Source: Psychrobacter sp.
GTDB taxonomy: Bacteria > Pseudomonadota > Gammaproteobacteria > Pseudomonadales > Moraxellaceae
Assembly: GCA_029256865.1 (NCBI GenBank)
Contig: JARIEH010000099.1
Span: forward strand, 1-12,857
DNA: 12,857 nt
Direction of reading: 5' to 3'
The translations under genes were made by a program, and so were the position numbers. Positions within the stretch are counted from its first letter, which is position 1. Each line of letters opens with the position of its first letter. Below the pieces are notes generated by a model. The model was not told the DNA's origin. It was given only the letters and a program-made list of their open reading frames with translations, and made no database searches. Positions 6,289-12,857 of the stretch are shown here, in pieces.

Positions 6289-6546
6289 TTAGTTCTTTTT
6301 GTTATTGTCAAGAATGTAAGCACCAGCACCACCAACAGCACCGCCAGCTAATGCACCACGAGCGATGTCTTTACTGTTACCGCCACTTCTAATAAGTGCA
6401 CCAGCAGCAGCGCCTGCAGCAGTACCTTTAGCAGTATTGCTCAAGCCGCTATTATATCCACCGTATCCACCGGTTGAGTTACAACCAGCCATCACTAGAG
6501 CTGAGCTTGCAATGGCAGTCATTGCGATAGTTTTAGCAAATTTCAT
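6289..6546 (-). CDS. Glycine-zipper lipoprotein
   Basis: An 85-residue predicted lipoprotein of the glycine-zipper (17-kDa antigen/OsmB-like) kind, probably in the cell envelope; its exact role is unknown. The signal peptide MKFAKTIAMTAIASSALVMAGC places the lipidated Cys at residue 22. A short Gly/Tyr/Asn stretch (STGGYGGYNSG) follows, then two Gly/Ala helices of the zipper type: GTAAGAAAGALI and ARGALAGGAVGGAGAYIL. It ends in a Lys/Asn tail. The frame is open 22 codons further upstream, but I chose the ATG at 6546 because it begins the signal peptide and has AGGTGA (minus strand, 6553-6558) just before it. It converges on the metallopeptidase gene across a shared terminator. Confidence 0.88.
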   Translation of the reverse strand: MKFAKTIAMTAIASSALVMAGCNSTGGYGGYNSGLSNTAKGTAAGAAAGALIRSGGNSKDIARGALAGGAVGGAGAYILDNNKKN

Positions 6547-6578
6547 ATTATCACCTATTAAATCATAAAAATTAAAAT

Positions 6579-6606
6579 ACGATATCTTCATTACCACGAG
6601 TTTCAA
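6579..6606 (-). promoter_or_regulatory. Candidate promoter of glycine-zipper lipoprotein
   Basis: On the minus strand TTGAAA (6601-6606) is followed after 16 bp by TATCGT (6579-6584). They match the sigma-70 consensus at 5 and 4 of 6 positions. Expected start near 6572, about 25 nt before the ATG. Confidence 0.4.
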
Positions 6607-6612
6607 TATCAT

Positions 6613-6960
6613 ATTACTAGATTAAAACTCGATCTGCTATTTTTGAATCATCCATGATACTAGCACAAAACATATTAAAACCTGTATTAGTAAGGATTAC
6701 ATTCATCATATAGAAAGGTATCTCGAAATTCAAACAGCTATAAATGCCCAACAGCAGAGTATATCTATTACTGAACTGACCATCATAGTAACCTATCTAA
6801 ATATTTTTAGGCGTAGTAAAAACGCTAATCTTTGCCAATATTTTGTAAAATATGTTGCCCCACTATATCGTTAGTAGGGGTTTTGCTTAGGGTTATTGTA
6901 TTCATACTGATAGTAAGCTAACTGTTTTTTAATTCCCATACTTTGGAGGTTTTCAAACGC
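6613..6960. other. Gene-free region with clustered hairpins
   Basis: No open frame of note. Three inverted repeats fall within 75 bp: TTA-(G)-GCGT...ACGC-TAA (6807-6828), ATATTTT-GT-AAAATAT (6838-6853), and CCCC-ACTA...TAGT-(A)-GGGG followed by TTTT (6858-6884). The last resembles a short plus-strand terminator although no plus-strand gene precedes it. No convincing promoter was found. Confidence 0.4.
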
Positions 6961-6985
6961 AAAAAGACCGCACTAAAGCGGTCTT
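6961..6985 (-). terminator. Rho-independent terminator of rho
   Basis: AAGACCGC (6964-6971) pairs with GCGGTCTT (6978-6985), loop ACTAAA. Read on the minus strand the stem is followed by five T (6961-6965). It lies about 60 bp after the rho stop codon. Confidence 0.88.
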
Positions 6986-7046
6986 GATTGTGAGAATTAA
7001 ACATTAGCAAATAGTTGTCAGGCCAACTAGAAAAGTGAAGCTTAAA

Positions 7047-8315
7047 CTAGTTCTGTGATTTGCGCTTCATTTGCTCAAAGAATTCGTCATTGGTTTTTGC
7101 TTCTTTGAGGCGATCAAGTAAGAATTCAGTGGCTTGCGAGCCATCCATAGGTTGTAGCAGCTTACGCAGAATCCAGACCTTGCGAAGTTTGTCTTCATCT
7201 AGCAGGCGCTCTTCACGGCGGGTGCCAGATTTTTTAATGTTAATCGCCGGGAAAACACGTTTTTCAGCCAAGTCGCGCTCAAGGGTAATTTCTTGGTTGC
7301 CTGTACCTTTAAATTCTTCAAAGATAACACTGTCCATTTTACTGCCGGTATCAATCAACGCACTGGCAATAATGGTTAAGCTGCCACCTTCCTCAACGTT
7401 ACGCGCCGCACCAAAGAAGCGTTTTGGACGCTCAAGCGCATTGGCATCCAAACCACCAGTCAATACTTTACCCGATGATGGAATCACGGTGTTGTAGGCG
7501 CGAGCAAGACGGGTGATAGAGTCAAGTAAGATAACCACATCTTGCTTGTGCTCGACCAAACGTTTGGCTTTTTCGATGACCATTTCAGCAACCTGTACAT
7601 GGCGCTGTGGCGGCTCATCAAAAGTAGAAGCGACCACTTCACCGCGGACGGTACGTACCATCTCGGTGACTTCTTCTGGCCGCTCGTCAATAAGCAACAC
7701 GATTAGATAGCATTCAGGATTATTACGGGTAATTGACTGGGCGATGGTTTGTAGTAAGACGGTTTTACCAGCTTTTGGCGGTGCCACAATAATAGAACGT
7801 TGGCCTTTACCAATAGGGGCAATCAGATCGATGATACGACCTGTCAAGTCCTCAGTGGTACCGTTACCTAGCTCAAGTTTGAGCTGCTCAGTGGGAAATA
7901 GTGGCGTTAAGTTCTCGAAAATAAGCTTATGACGCGAGCGATCAGGCGTATCAAAGTTAATTTCGCCTACTTTTAGTAGGGCAAAATAACGCTCGGAATC
8001 TTTTGGCGGCCGAATGGTGCCAGCGATACTGTCACCTGTTTTTAGACTGAAACGTCGAATCTGACTTGGGCTGACATAAATATCGTCAGGACCTGCCAAA
8101 TATGAGCCTTCAGATGAGCGTAAAAAGCCAAAACCGTCTGGTAGCACTTCAAGGACACCGTCGCCATAAATGGCTTCGCCGTTACGAGCATGAGTTTTTA
8201 GGATAGCAAAGATAATGTCTTGTTTACGGCTACGCGCCATATTATCAAGTCCCATTTCTTTAGCGATAGCCAATAACTCGGCGATAGATTTTTTCTTTAA
8301 TTCAGTTAAATTCAT
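7047..8315 (-). CDS. rho: Transcription termination factor Rho
   Basis: Rho is a hexameric RNA-dependent ATPase that loads on untranslated RNA and ends transcription. The 422 residues compare with about 419 in E. coli, so the protein is full length with no insert. The N-terminal helical Rho_N domain is residues 1-45. The cold-shock-like RNA-binding domain holds the RNP1 motif GFGFLRSS (61-68). Walker A is APPKAGKT (178-185), Walker B VVILLD (260-265), the Q-loop [16 protein letters not shown] (285-300), and the R-loop FKGTGN (335-340). The region after the Q-loop contains the conserved arginine block GTRREERLL. The start at 8315 gives the normal N-terminus [10 protein letters not shown], though the ribosome site is weak. 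rho lies downstream of trxA on the same strand, as in enterobacteria, but has its own promoter and a long leader. Autoregulation by Rho-dependent attenuation is known in E. coli and plausible here. Confidence 0.98.
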   Translation of the reverse strand: MNLTELKKKSIAELLAIAKEMGLDNMARSRKQDIIFAILKTHARNGEAIYGDGVLEVLPDGFGFLRSSEGSYLAGPDDIYVSPSQIRRFSLKTGDSIAGTIRPPKDSERYFALLKVGEINFDTPDRSRHKLIFENLTPLFPTEQLKLELGNGTTEDLTGRIIDLIAPIGKGQRSIIVAPPKAGKTVLLQTIAQSITRNNPECYLIVLLIDERPEEVTEMVRTVRGEVVASTFDEPPQRHVQVAEMVIEKAKRLVEHKQDVVILLDSITRLARAYNTVIPSSGKVLTGGLDANALERPKRFFGAARNVEEGGSLTIIASALIDTGSKMDSVIFEEFKGTGNQEITLERDLAEKRVFPAINIKKSGTRREERLLDEDKLRKVWILRKLLQPMDGSQATEFLLDRLKEAKTNDEFFEQMKRKSQN

Positions 8316-8325
8316 AGATAGGTCA

Positions 8326-8436
8326 TTAGCAATTTATCGGGCGAGAGATGCCATTAGCAGCACAACCCATGACATGGGTGAAACAACGATCGTATATCGA
8401 TAGGATGTGTGCACAGAATTGAGTTATATCTAGCAT
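8326..8436 (-). other. Possible 36-codon leader ORF upstream of rho
   Basis: ATG at 8436 and TAA at 8326-8328, ending 10 nt before rho. The position and size recall rhoL of E. coli (33 codons), but no Shine-Dalgarno is visible before its ATG and the product (starting MLDITQFCAH) shows no similarity I can see. It may be chance. Confidence 0.2.
8365..8379 (-). promoter_or_regulatory. Palindrome/hairpin in rho leader
   Basis: ACCCATGACATGGGT is a perfect 7-1-7 palindrome, located 50 nt before the rho ATG. In RNA it would form a 6-bp stem with a 3-nt loop. No U-tract follows, so it is not a simple terminator. It could be an operator or a leader hairpin. Confidence 0.4.
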
Positions 8437-8660
8437 AGATTTTTATGCATCAGATTATCATCGACTGCCCAATATGTTGGCAGGATGGCAAAAAGTGAAG
8501 ATGATAAAGAAGGCTACATAAGAGTCTACGATAAGAACTCAGTATCAGTAAAAGTTTTTAGTGGTTTTTTCAAAAATAACAATTGTGTTTTGTATTGATA
8601 AACACGAGGAGAATAGCGACAAGCCGCTCAGGAAAACTGTTATGTTTCTCTTGTCAGCAG

Positions 8661-8690
8661 ACTATACGGTTTTCACGTCAGACTTGTCAA
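8661..8690 (-). promoter_or_regulatory. Promoter upstream of rho
   Basis: On the minus strand a perfect TTGACA (8685-8690) is followed after 18 bp by TATAGT (8661-8666, 5 of 6). It lies after the trxA terminator and gives a rho leader of about 340 nt starting near 8654. This is the best promoter match I found in the window. Confidence 0.65.
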
Positions 8691-8741
8691 TAATTATTAC
8701 TAAAAAAGAATGAATATTCACTTTTTAGTGGAGATAACCAC

Positions 8742-8778
8742 AAAAAAGCCATCATCTTGTACAGATAATGGCTTTTTT
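8742..8778 (-). terminator. Rho-independent terminator of trxA
   Basis: Six A, GCCAT (8742-8752) pair with ATGGC, six T (8768-8778). The inner arms ATCT/AGAT (8754-8757/8763-8766) lengthen the stem after one mismatch. The A-run gives the U-tract on the minus strand. It also has a plus-strand U-run, though nothing reads from that side. Confidence 0.88.
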
Positions 8779-8829
8779 GGTTTTAATGGGTATTTTTCTG
8801 CGCTATCTTTAGCACTAAGAAAAAATAGC

Positions 8830-9156
8830 TTATAGATGCTTATCAAGCACTTTGGCAAGCTCTGCCTTTGGCTGCAAGCCCATGACTGAATCCACTTTTT
8901 CACCGCCTTTAAAAACAAACAGTGTTGGGATGTTACGAATACCAAAGCGACTAGCAGCTTGTGGGTTGTTATCCACATCGACTTTGACAATTTTAACTTT
9001 GCCTTGGTAGTCGGTGGCCAAATCTTCTAAAATAGGGGCGATGGCTTTACAAGGGCCACACCAAGCTGCCCAGAAATCTACTAAGACGGGTACATCCGAC
9101 TGCAACACGTCTTGGTCAAAATTAACATCGGTCGTATTAACAATAAGGTCTGACAT
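8830..9156 (-). CDS. trxA: Thioredoxin 1
   Basis: Small cytoplasmic redox protein that reduces protein disulfides, recharged by thioredoxin reductase with NADPH. The 108 residues match E. coli thioredoxin in length. The active site WCGPC is at 32-36 with flanking [11 protein letters not shown], the buried Asp is residue 27, and the cis-proline loop is NIPTLFVF (Pro76). The C-terminal helix ([12 protein letters not shown]) is complete. The start at 9156 has AGAGAG on the minus strand about 8 nt upstream. rho lies 514 bp downstream on the same strand, as in enterobacteria, but a strong terminator separates them. A candidate promoter is TTGAAC (9220-9225), 18 bp, TATCAT (9196-9201) on the minus strand. 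Confidence 0.98.
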   Translation of the reverse strand: MSDLIVNTTDVNFDQDVLQSDVPVLVDFWAAWCGPCKAIAPILEDLATDYQGKVKIVKVDVDNNPQAASRFGIRNIPTLFVFKGGEKVDSVMGLQPKAELAKVLDKHL

Positions 9157-9195
9157 AGTTTTTCTCTCTTGTTGTATTATCTTAGCTAACAGTTG

Positions 9196-9225
9196 ATGAT
9201 AAACAATTTAGTGGGTTAAGTTCAA
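9196..9225 (-). promoter_or_regulatory. Candidate trxA promoter
   Basis: Minus strand TTGAAC (4 of 6) and TATCAT (5 of 6) separated by 18 bp, about 40 bp before the trxA ATG. Confidence 0.35.
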
Positions 9226-9471
9226 ACACTTATGCCACTAATCGATCGCACACTTGTAGCCAAAGAAAGGTTAAGTATGGGTGAATATGTGCCATTATAG
9301 TAACATGTTTGCAAAATGTTAGTAGATGCTAGCAGGTTAAATTGCTCAACAATTGATATAAGTACAATAAATCGCAACACTAAATCACAATAGACGTAAA
9401 TAAGCGTTGCATTCCCTTTTTTATCTCATTTAGCTCAACTTTAAACCCATTACTATAAGTAGCCAATCTTT
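9226..9471. other. Divergent region between trxA and rluA
   Basis: The full trxA-rluA gap is 315 bp (9157-9471). Apart from the candidate trxA promoter I see no gene, terminator or clear operator. A TATAAG at 9454-9459 could be a -10 for rluA, but no -35 matches it. Confidence 0.4.
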
Positions 9472-10185
9472 ATGCCTTTTACTGATGACGTTATCTCGGA
9501 ACTAAACCAACAAGAAACCCAATATCCAACAGAGTTCTTTCAAGCGTTTGCCGAAGAAATCACCGTATATGAGGATGATGATATTTGGGTAGTCGATAAG
9601 CCTGCAGGGCTTTTGAGCGTCGATGGCAAAACGCTAAAAGTAAGTCTGCTATCGCGACTTGAGCGCGCCGATCCAAGTGTCAAGCTGATACACCGATTGG
9701 ATATGGACACCTCTGGACTGCTTATATTTGCAAAAAATGCAGCCGCTCAAAGCCATATCAGTAAGCAGTTTATCGATCGTTTGCCACAAAAGACCTATCA
9801 AGCGCGGGTTTTTGGCACTTGGGAGACCATAGGCGCAACGGGTAAAATATCAGTACCAGTGCGCTATGAACCTACAACCAAGCCGCGCCATATCGTCGAT
9901 TATGATTGGAAAAAAAATGCTCTCACGCTCTATGAGGTACTTGGCTATGAAGAGTGCAACGGTCAAGCAGTGACACGCGTCGCACTCAAACCTGTCACAG
10001 GGCGTAGTCATCAGCTGCGGGTACACATGGTGCATTGCGAGCACGTCATTATTGGAGACCCTATCTATGCTGAGGGTGCGGCGCTAGAGATTGCGCCGCG
10101 ACTGAATTTGCATGCGCAGCAACTGCGACTCAAGCACCCAGTATTGGGTGCTTGGATGGATTGGGAAAGCCCAGTACCTTTCTAA
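9472..10185 (+). CDS. rluA: RluA-family pseudouridine synthase (23S rRNA/tRNA)
   Basis: Converts uridine to pseudouridine in structured RNA. In E. coli RluA acts on U746 of 23S rRNA and U32 of some tRNAs. The 237 residues are close to the short RluA class (about 219), without the S4 domain of RluC/RluD. The catalytic motif HRLDMDTSGLLIFAKN starts at residue 74, with Asp77 as the nucleophile. Other blocks are DIWVVDKPAGLLSVDG (37-52), QKTYQARVFG (106-115), LKPVTGRSHQLRVHM (172-186) and IIGDPIYA (193-200). The first 30 residues form an extension relative to E. coli. The ribosome site before ATG 9472 is poor, so the start is less certain. RluA rather than TruC or another RluA paralogue is judged from length and the GRSHQLRVHM pattern. 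It converges with the dehydrogenase gene, with only 18 bp between the stops. Confidence 0.85.
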   Translation: MPFTDDVISELNQQETQYPTEFFQAFAEEITVYEDDDIWVVDKPAGLLSVDGKTLKVSLLSRLERADPSVKLIHRLDMDTSGLLIFAKNAAAQSHISKQFIDRLPQKTYQARVFGTWETIGATGKISVPVRYEPTTKPRHIVDYDWKKNALTLYEVLGYEECNGQAVTRVALKPVTGRSHQLRVHMVHCEHVIIGDPIYAEGAALEIAPRLNLHAQQLRLKHPVLGAWMDWESPVPF

Positions 10186-10203
10186 TAGATGTCTTAACGA
10201 AGT

Positions 10204-11163
10204 TTAGACTGTATGGCTGGCTTTATGCGAACTAATGAATTGAGCTACTTGTTCGCTTAAAATTTGCCATAAAGTTTCTTGTGCGCTTTTACTACCCCAA
10301 GCGTTGTGCGGGCTAAATATCACGCGAGGATGGTGAGCAATGCTCAGTAAAGGATCATTATCAACGATGGGTTCCTGTTCGAATACGTCACTGGCATAGC
10401 CGATGATTTGCTCGTTATTAATGGCGTCAGTCAACGCCTGACTATCGACAACACCGCCACGTGCGACGTTGACAATCAGAGGCTTATTAGTCATTTTTGC
10501 TAAGGTGTTTTTGTTTATCAGATGCTTGGTATGATCATTTAATGGGCAATGTAAGCTGATCACCTCTGAGCGGGCGAGTACTTCATCAAATGCCGTATAA
10601 TCATCGTTACGCGGCGTGCGCCCTTGATGTTCTGCCCAGAGGACAGTCATGCCAAAGGCACGGGCAATTTCAGTGACGCGTTTGCCGATGGTGCCCACAC
10701 CAATGATGCCTAGGGTCTTATCTTCCAAATCTATCAGCGGAATGTCAAGGAGACAGAAGTTGCCATCATCCTGCCAGCTGCCATCGATGGCTTTATTATG
10801 ATAGTGCAGTCCTGCACGCATGGCACTGAGCATGAGCATAAAGGTATGCTCGGGCACGCTTTTTACCGCATAACCTGCGACATTGTAGAGAGTAACGCCA
10901 TGCTGATCACAGGCGTCTTGGTCAACGTTATCCATACCAGTGGCTGTTAATTGAATTAACTTGAGTTTAGGTAAGCGACTGATGGTATCAGCAGTGATTT
11001 TTACTTTATTGGCAATGATGATCTCAGCATCCTTACACCGCTCTATAATGGCTTCTGGATCTGAGGCGGTGTCATCATAGGTGATATAATCACTTATCCC
11101 CGTTGGTGCTGGCAAGTCTACGCCATCAGAAAACGTCCCTTTATCTAAAAAAACTGCTTGCAT
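10204..11163 (-). CDS. D-2-hydroxyacid dehydrogenase (glycerate dehydrogenase/hydroxypyruvate reductase-like)
   Basis: NAD(P)-dependent cytoplasmic reductase of 2-keto acids to D-2-hydroxy acids; the best guess for the substrate is hydroxypyruvate or glyoxylate. The 319 residues fit the family. The nucleotide-binding motif GVGTIG is at 155-160. The catalytic triad is complete: Arg235 (NVARGGVVD), Glu264 (DVFEQEP) and His286 (SPHNAWG). The substrate-binding N-terminal block LTATGMDNVD (72-81) and NVAGYAVKSVPEHTFMLML (94-112) are typical. After the second Rossmann strand the sequence is WAEHQGR rather than one with the usual NAD-selecting Asp, so cofactor preference is open. AAGGAG (minus strand, 11169-11174) lies 5 nt before the ATG. 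It is convergent with rluA and divergent from rapA. Substrate cannot be settled from sequence. Confidence 0.9.
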   Translation of the reverse strand: MQAVFLDKGTFSDGVDLPAPTGISDYITYDDTASDPEAIIERCKDAEIIIANKVKITADTISRLPKLKLIQLTATGMDNVDQDACDQHGVTLYNVAGYAVKSVPEHTFMLMLSAMRAGLHYHNKAIDGSWQDDGNFCLLDIPLIDLEDKTLGIIGVGTIGKRVTEIARAFGMTVLWAEHQGRTPRNDDYTAFDEVLARSEVISLHCPLNDHTKHLINKNTLAKMTNKPLIVNVARGGVVDSQALTDAINNEQIIGYASDVFEQEPIVDNDPLLSIAHHPRVIFSPHNAWGSKSAQETLWQILSEQVAQFISSHKASHTV

Positions 11164-11574
11164 GTTTGCTCCTTATTTATACATTATTATTAGCCATATA
11201 TTTCATTATGAGTACGAATTACTTTTAATCCCAAAGATACAGCTGCTTAAGTAGTCTATTTTATAGGGCTAGTATAAGCATTCAATGTAGCATGCTTTGC
11301 TTAAAAACGAAAAAGCAGGCTGAGCAGTTGGATATGCTCTTGAAAACTCAACTTACTGCACGCATCTAGCTGGTTACGTTATATAATGCTGCAGTTGGCT
11401 GGCTAAATTAGAAAAAATTAGTCAGATCACTTATTATAAGCATTTACTAAATAAGCATCTGTTAAAACGTGCTGCCCGCTTTATATGGTAATAGTTTATG
11501 CTGATCTTTTTGGGTCAATGCAGTCACTGTTACCAACTATTTTCTTATCATCTGAGTACAAAAGACATCGCCCT
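11164..11574. other. Divergent region between dehydrogenase and rapA
   Basis: 411 bp without a gene. It is AT-rich, with TATTAT/TATAAG overlapping at 11432-11440, but no -35 fits, so the rapA promoter is not placed. The rapA frame stays open upstream to an ATG at 11518. Confidence 0.4.
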
Positions 11575-12857
11575 ATGACTATCTCTGCCGCTTCATTGCA
11601 CAGTACCGAATTCGCCGTTGGCCAACGTTATTTATCTGATACTGAGTCCGAACTTGGCTTGGGTGTGGTCATCGATGTCGATGATCGATGTGTGCATATC
11701 TTATTCCCGCAAAGCGAAGAGACACGTGTGTATGCAAAAAACTCTGCACCGCTATCCCGCGTAGTGTTTAAGGTTGGCGATCATATCAGCGACCAACAAG
11801 GTAATGACTATATTGTCACCGCTGTCGATGAGGTGATGGGTGTGCTCAAATATAGTGTTGATGAGCATGAAAAAGGCATCATGGAAACCCGCCTTGCGGC
11901 AAATATCACTTTGGCAAAACCGCTTGAGCGTCTATTAGCGGGGCGTATTGAGCGCAGCGATTGGTATGAGCTGCGTCAAGACATCTTACGTATGCAATCA
12001 GCGCTGGCTGGTCACCCACTAAAAGGCTTGATGGGCGCGCGCGTCGATATTATCGAGCATCAGCTATATATTGCTCACGAGGTCGGTAAGCGTATTGCAC
12101 CACGTGTATTGCTTGCTGATGAAGTAGGTCTGGGTAAGACGATTGAGGCTGGCCTGATTATCCATCAACAGCTGCTCACAGGTAAGGCTGAGCGTGTCCT
12201 AATCTTAGTTCCTGATAGTTTGCAATATCAGTGGATGATTGAATTGCGTAGACGTTTTAATTTGAACTTTGCTTTATTTGATTTAGTGCGTACTGCAGCG
12301 ATAAAAGAACATGACCCTGAGCAGAATGTATTTTTGACTGAGCAATGTATTATTGCTGGAATGGATTTACTGCTTGATCATCATGATCTCTATGAGCAGG
12401 CGATAGATGCTGGCTTTGATTTGCTCGTTGTCGATGAGGCACATCATCTGCATTGGGATCAGGAGAGGGGTGGCAATGAGAAGTACGATTTAGTGGCGGA
12501 CTTCGCAGAAGAAACCCCTGGGGTTATGCTATTGACAGCGACGCCAGAACAGCTGGGTGCGCAAAGCCACTTTGCTCGTCTGCGCTTGCTTGATGCAGAT
12601 CGTTTTGATGACTTAGATGAATTTATTTCTGGTCAGGACGCTTTCGCTGAAACTGCTGCCGTGGCGGGTGTATTGATAGAAGACAAACCCTTAAGCGCTG
12701 GCCAGATTGCAGCCTTGACCAGTCTGTTAAACGTCGATGCTGATGAGTTGGCAACGATTAATGAAGATGACAAGCTGCGTACCTATGCGCTCAATGAACT
12801 GCTAGATCGTCATGGTACTGGACGGATATTATTCCGTAATACTCGTGAGAGTGTCAA
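11575..12857 (+). CDS. rapA: RNA polymerase-associated helicase RapA, N-terminal part (3' end outside window)
   Basis: RapA (HepA) is a Swi2/Snf2-type ATPase that binds RNA polymerase and recycles it after termination. Here 427 codons are visible of a family near 950-970 residues; the frame is open to the window end. The N-terminal tudor-like part starts with FAVGQRYLSDTESELGLG (residues 13-30), the family signature. The ATPase has Walker A DEVGLGKT (182-189), the DEAH box at 287-290 (VVDEAHHL), and motif III LLTATPEQLG around 321. HGTGRILFRNTRESV near the window end matches the link to the second helicase lobe. I chose ATG 11575 because it gives an N-terminus close to E. coli RapA; an in-frame ATG at 11518 would add 19 residues. 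Neither has a strong ribosome site. Confidence 0.96.
   Translation, partial: MTISAASLHSTEFAVGQRYLSDTESELGLGVVIDVDDRCVHILFPQSEETRVYAKNSAPLSRVVFKVGDHISDQQGNDYIVTAVDEVMGVLKYSVDEHEKGIMETRLAANITLAKPLERLLAGRIERSDWYELRQDILRMQSALAGHPLKGLMGARVDIIEHQLYIAHEVGKRIAPRVLLADEVGLGKTIEAGLIIHQQLLTGKAERVLILVPDSLQYQWMIELRRRFNLNFALFDLVRTAAIKEHDPEQNVFLTEQCIIAGMDLLLDHHDLYEQAIDAGFDLLVVDEAHHLHWDQERGGNEKYDLVADFAEETPGVMLLTATPEQLGAQSHFARLRLLDADRFDDLDEFISGQDAFAETAAVAGVLIEDKPLSAGQIAALTSLLNVDADELATINEDDKLRTYALNELLDRHGTGRILFRNTRESV

Noticed and set aside
6547..6612. Extended 107-residue form of the glycine-zipper lipoprotein
   Set aside because: The extra 22 residues precede a standard lipoprotein signal peptide, and the ribosome site lies before the internal ATG at 6546.
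7060..7932. Several plus- and minus-strand open frames across rho
   Set aside because: They are shadows of rho, whose full-length protein with all motifs explains the region.
8718..8990. 90-codon minus-strand frame overlapping trxA
   Set aside because: Out of frame with trxA, runs through the trxA terminator, and trxA is complete and canonical.
9302..9320. Palindrome-like AACAT...TTTGCAAA...ATGTT between trxA and rluA
   Set aside because: The outer arms and the inner 8-bp palindrome have different centres, so it is not a coherent dyad.

Overview
The window looks like chromosome of a Moraxellaceae gammaproteobacterium, most likely Psychrobacter. I infer this from the moderate GC of the core genes, AT-rich intergenic DNA, the gammaproteobacterial pheT-ihfA and trxA/rho neighbourhoods, and short BlsA-like BLUF photoreceptors. 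No 16S or database comparison was possible. I see no mobile element, CRISPR array, rRNA or tRNA.

Layout. (1) 1-1882: the 3' half of pheT, then ihfA with its own promoter-like sequence, a foldable leader and a terminator. (2) 1883-2457: about 570 bp without a convincing gene. (3) 2458-4145: three same-strand genes, an unrecognised 205-aa protein followed by two paralogous BLUF blue-light sensors, ending at a 13-bp bidirectional terminator. (4) 4323-4685 (minus): a very acidic Ala/Glu-rich lipoprotein converging on the BLUF genes. (5) 4686-5270: an AT-rich divergent region with several inverted repeats, including three alternating 8-mers that contain a good Fur-box match. (6) 5271-6155: a YpfJ-type membrane-anchored zinc metallopeptidase, convergent across a second bidirectional terminator with a glycine-zipper lipoprotein (6289-6546, minus). 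(7) 6547-7046: a gene-free stretch with clustered hairpins and the rho terminator. (8) 7047-9156 (minus): trxA, then rho, separated by the trxA terminator, a strong promoter and a long rho leader. (9) 9472-10185 rluA (plus), 10204-11163 a D-2-hydroxyacid dehydrogenase (minus), and from 11575 the N-terminal 427 codons of rapA (plus), cut by the window end.

The housekeeping genes cover translation and RNA modification (pheT, rluA), nucleoid and transcription control (ihfA, rho, rapA) and redox (trxA). The most distinctive part is the photoreceptor cluster. Both BLUF proteins keep the flavin-pocket Tyr, Asn, Gln, Trp and Met and share a C-terminal LKYST-FNPYL motif. Neither carries an effector domain, so signalling should go through a partner; the upstream 205-aa protein is the obvious candidate. 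The second point of interest is the Fur-like operator array in front of the metallopeptidase.
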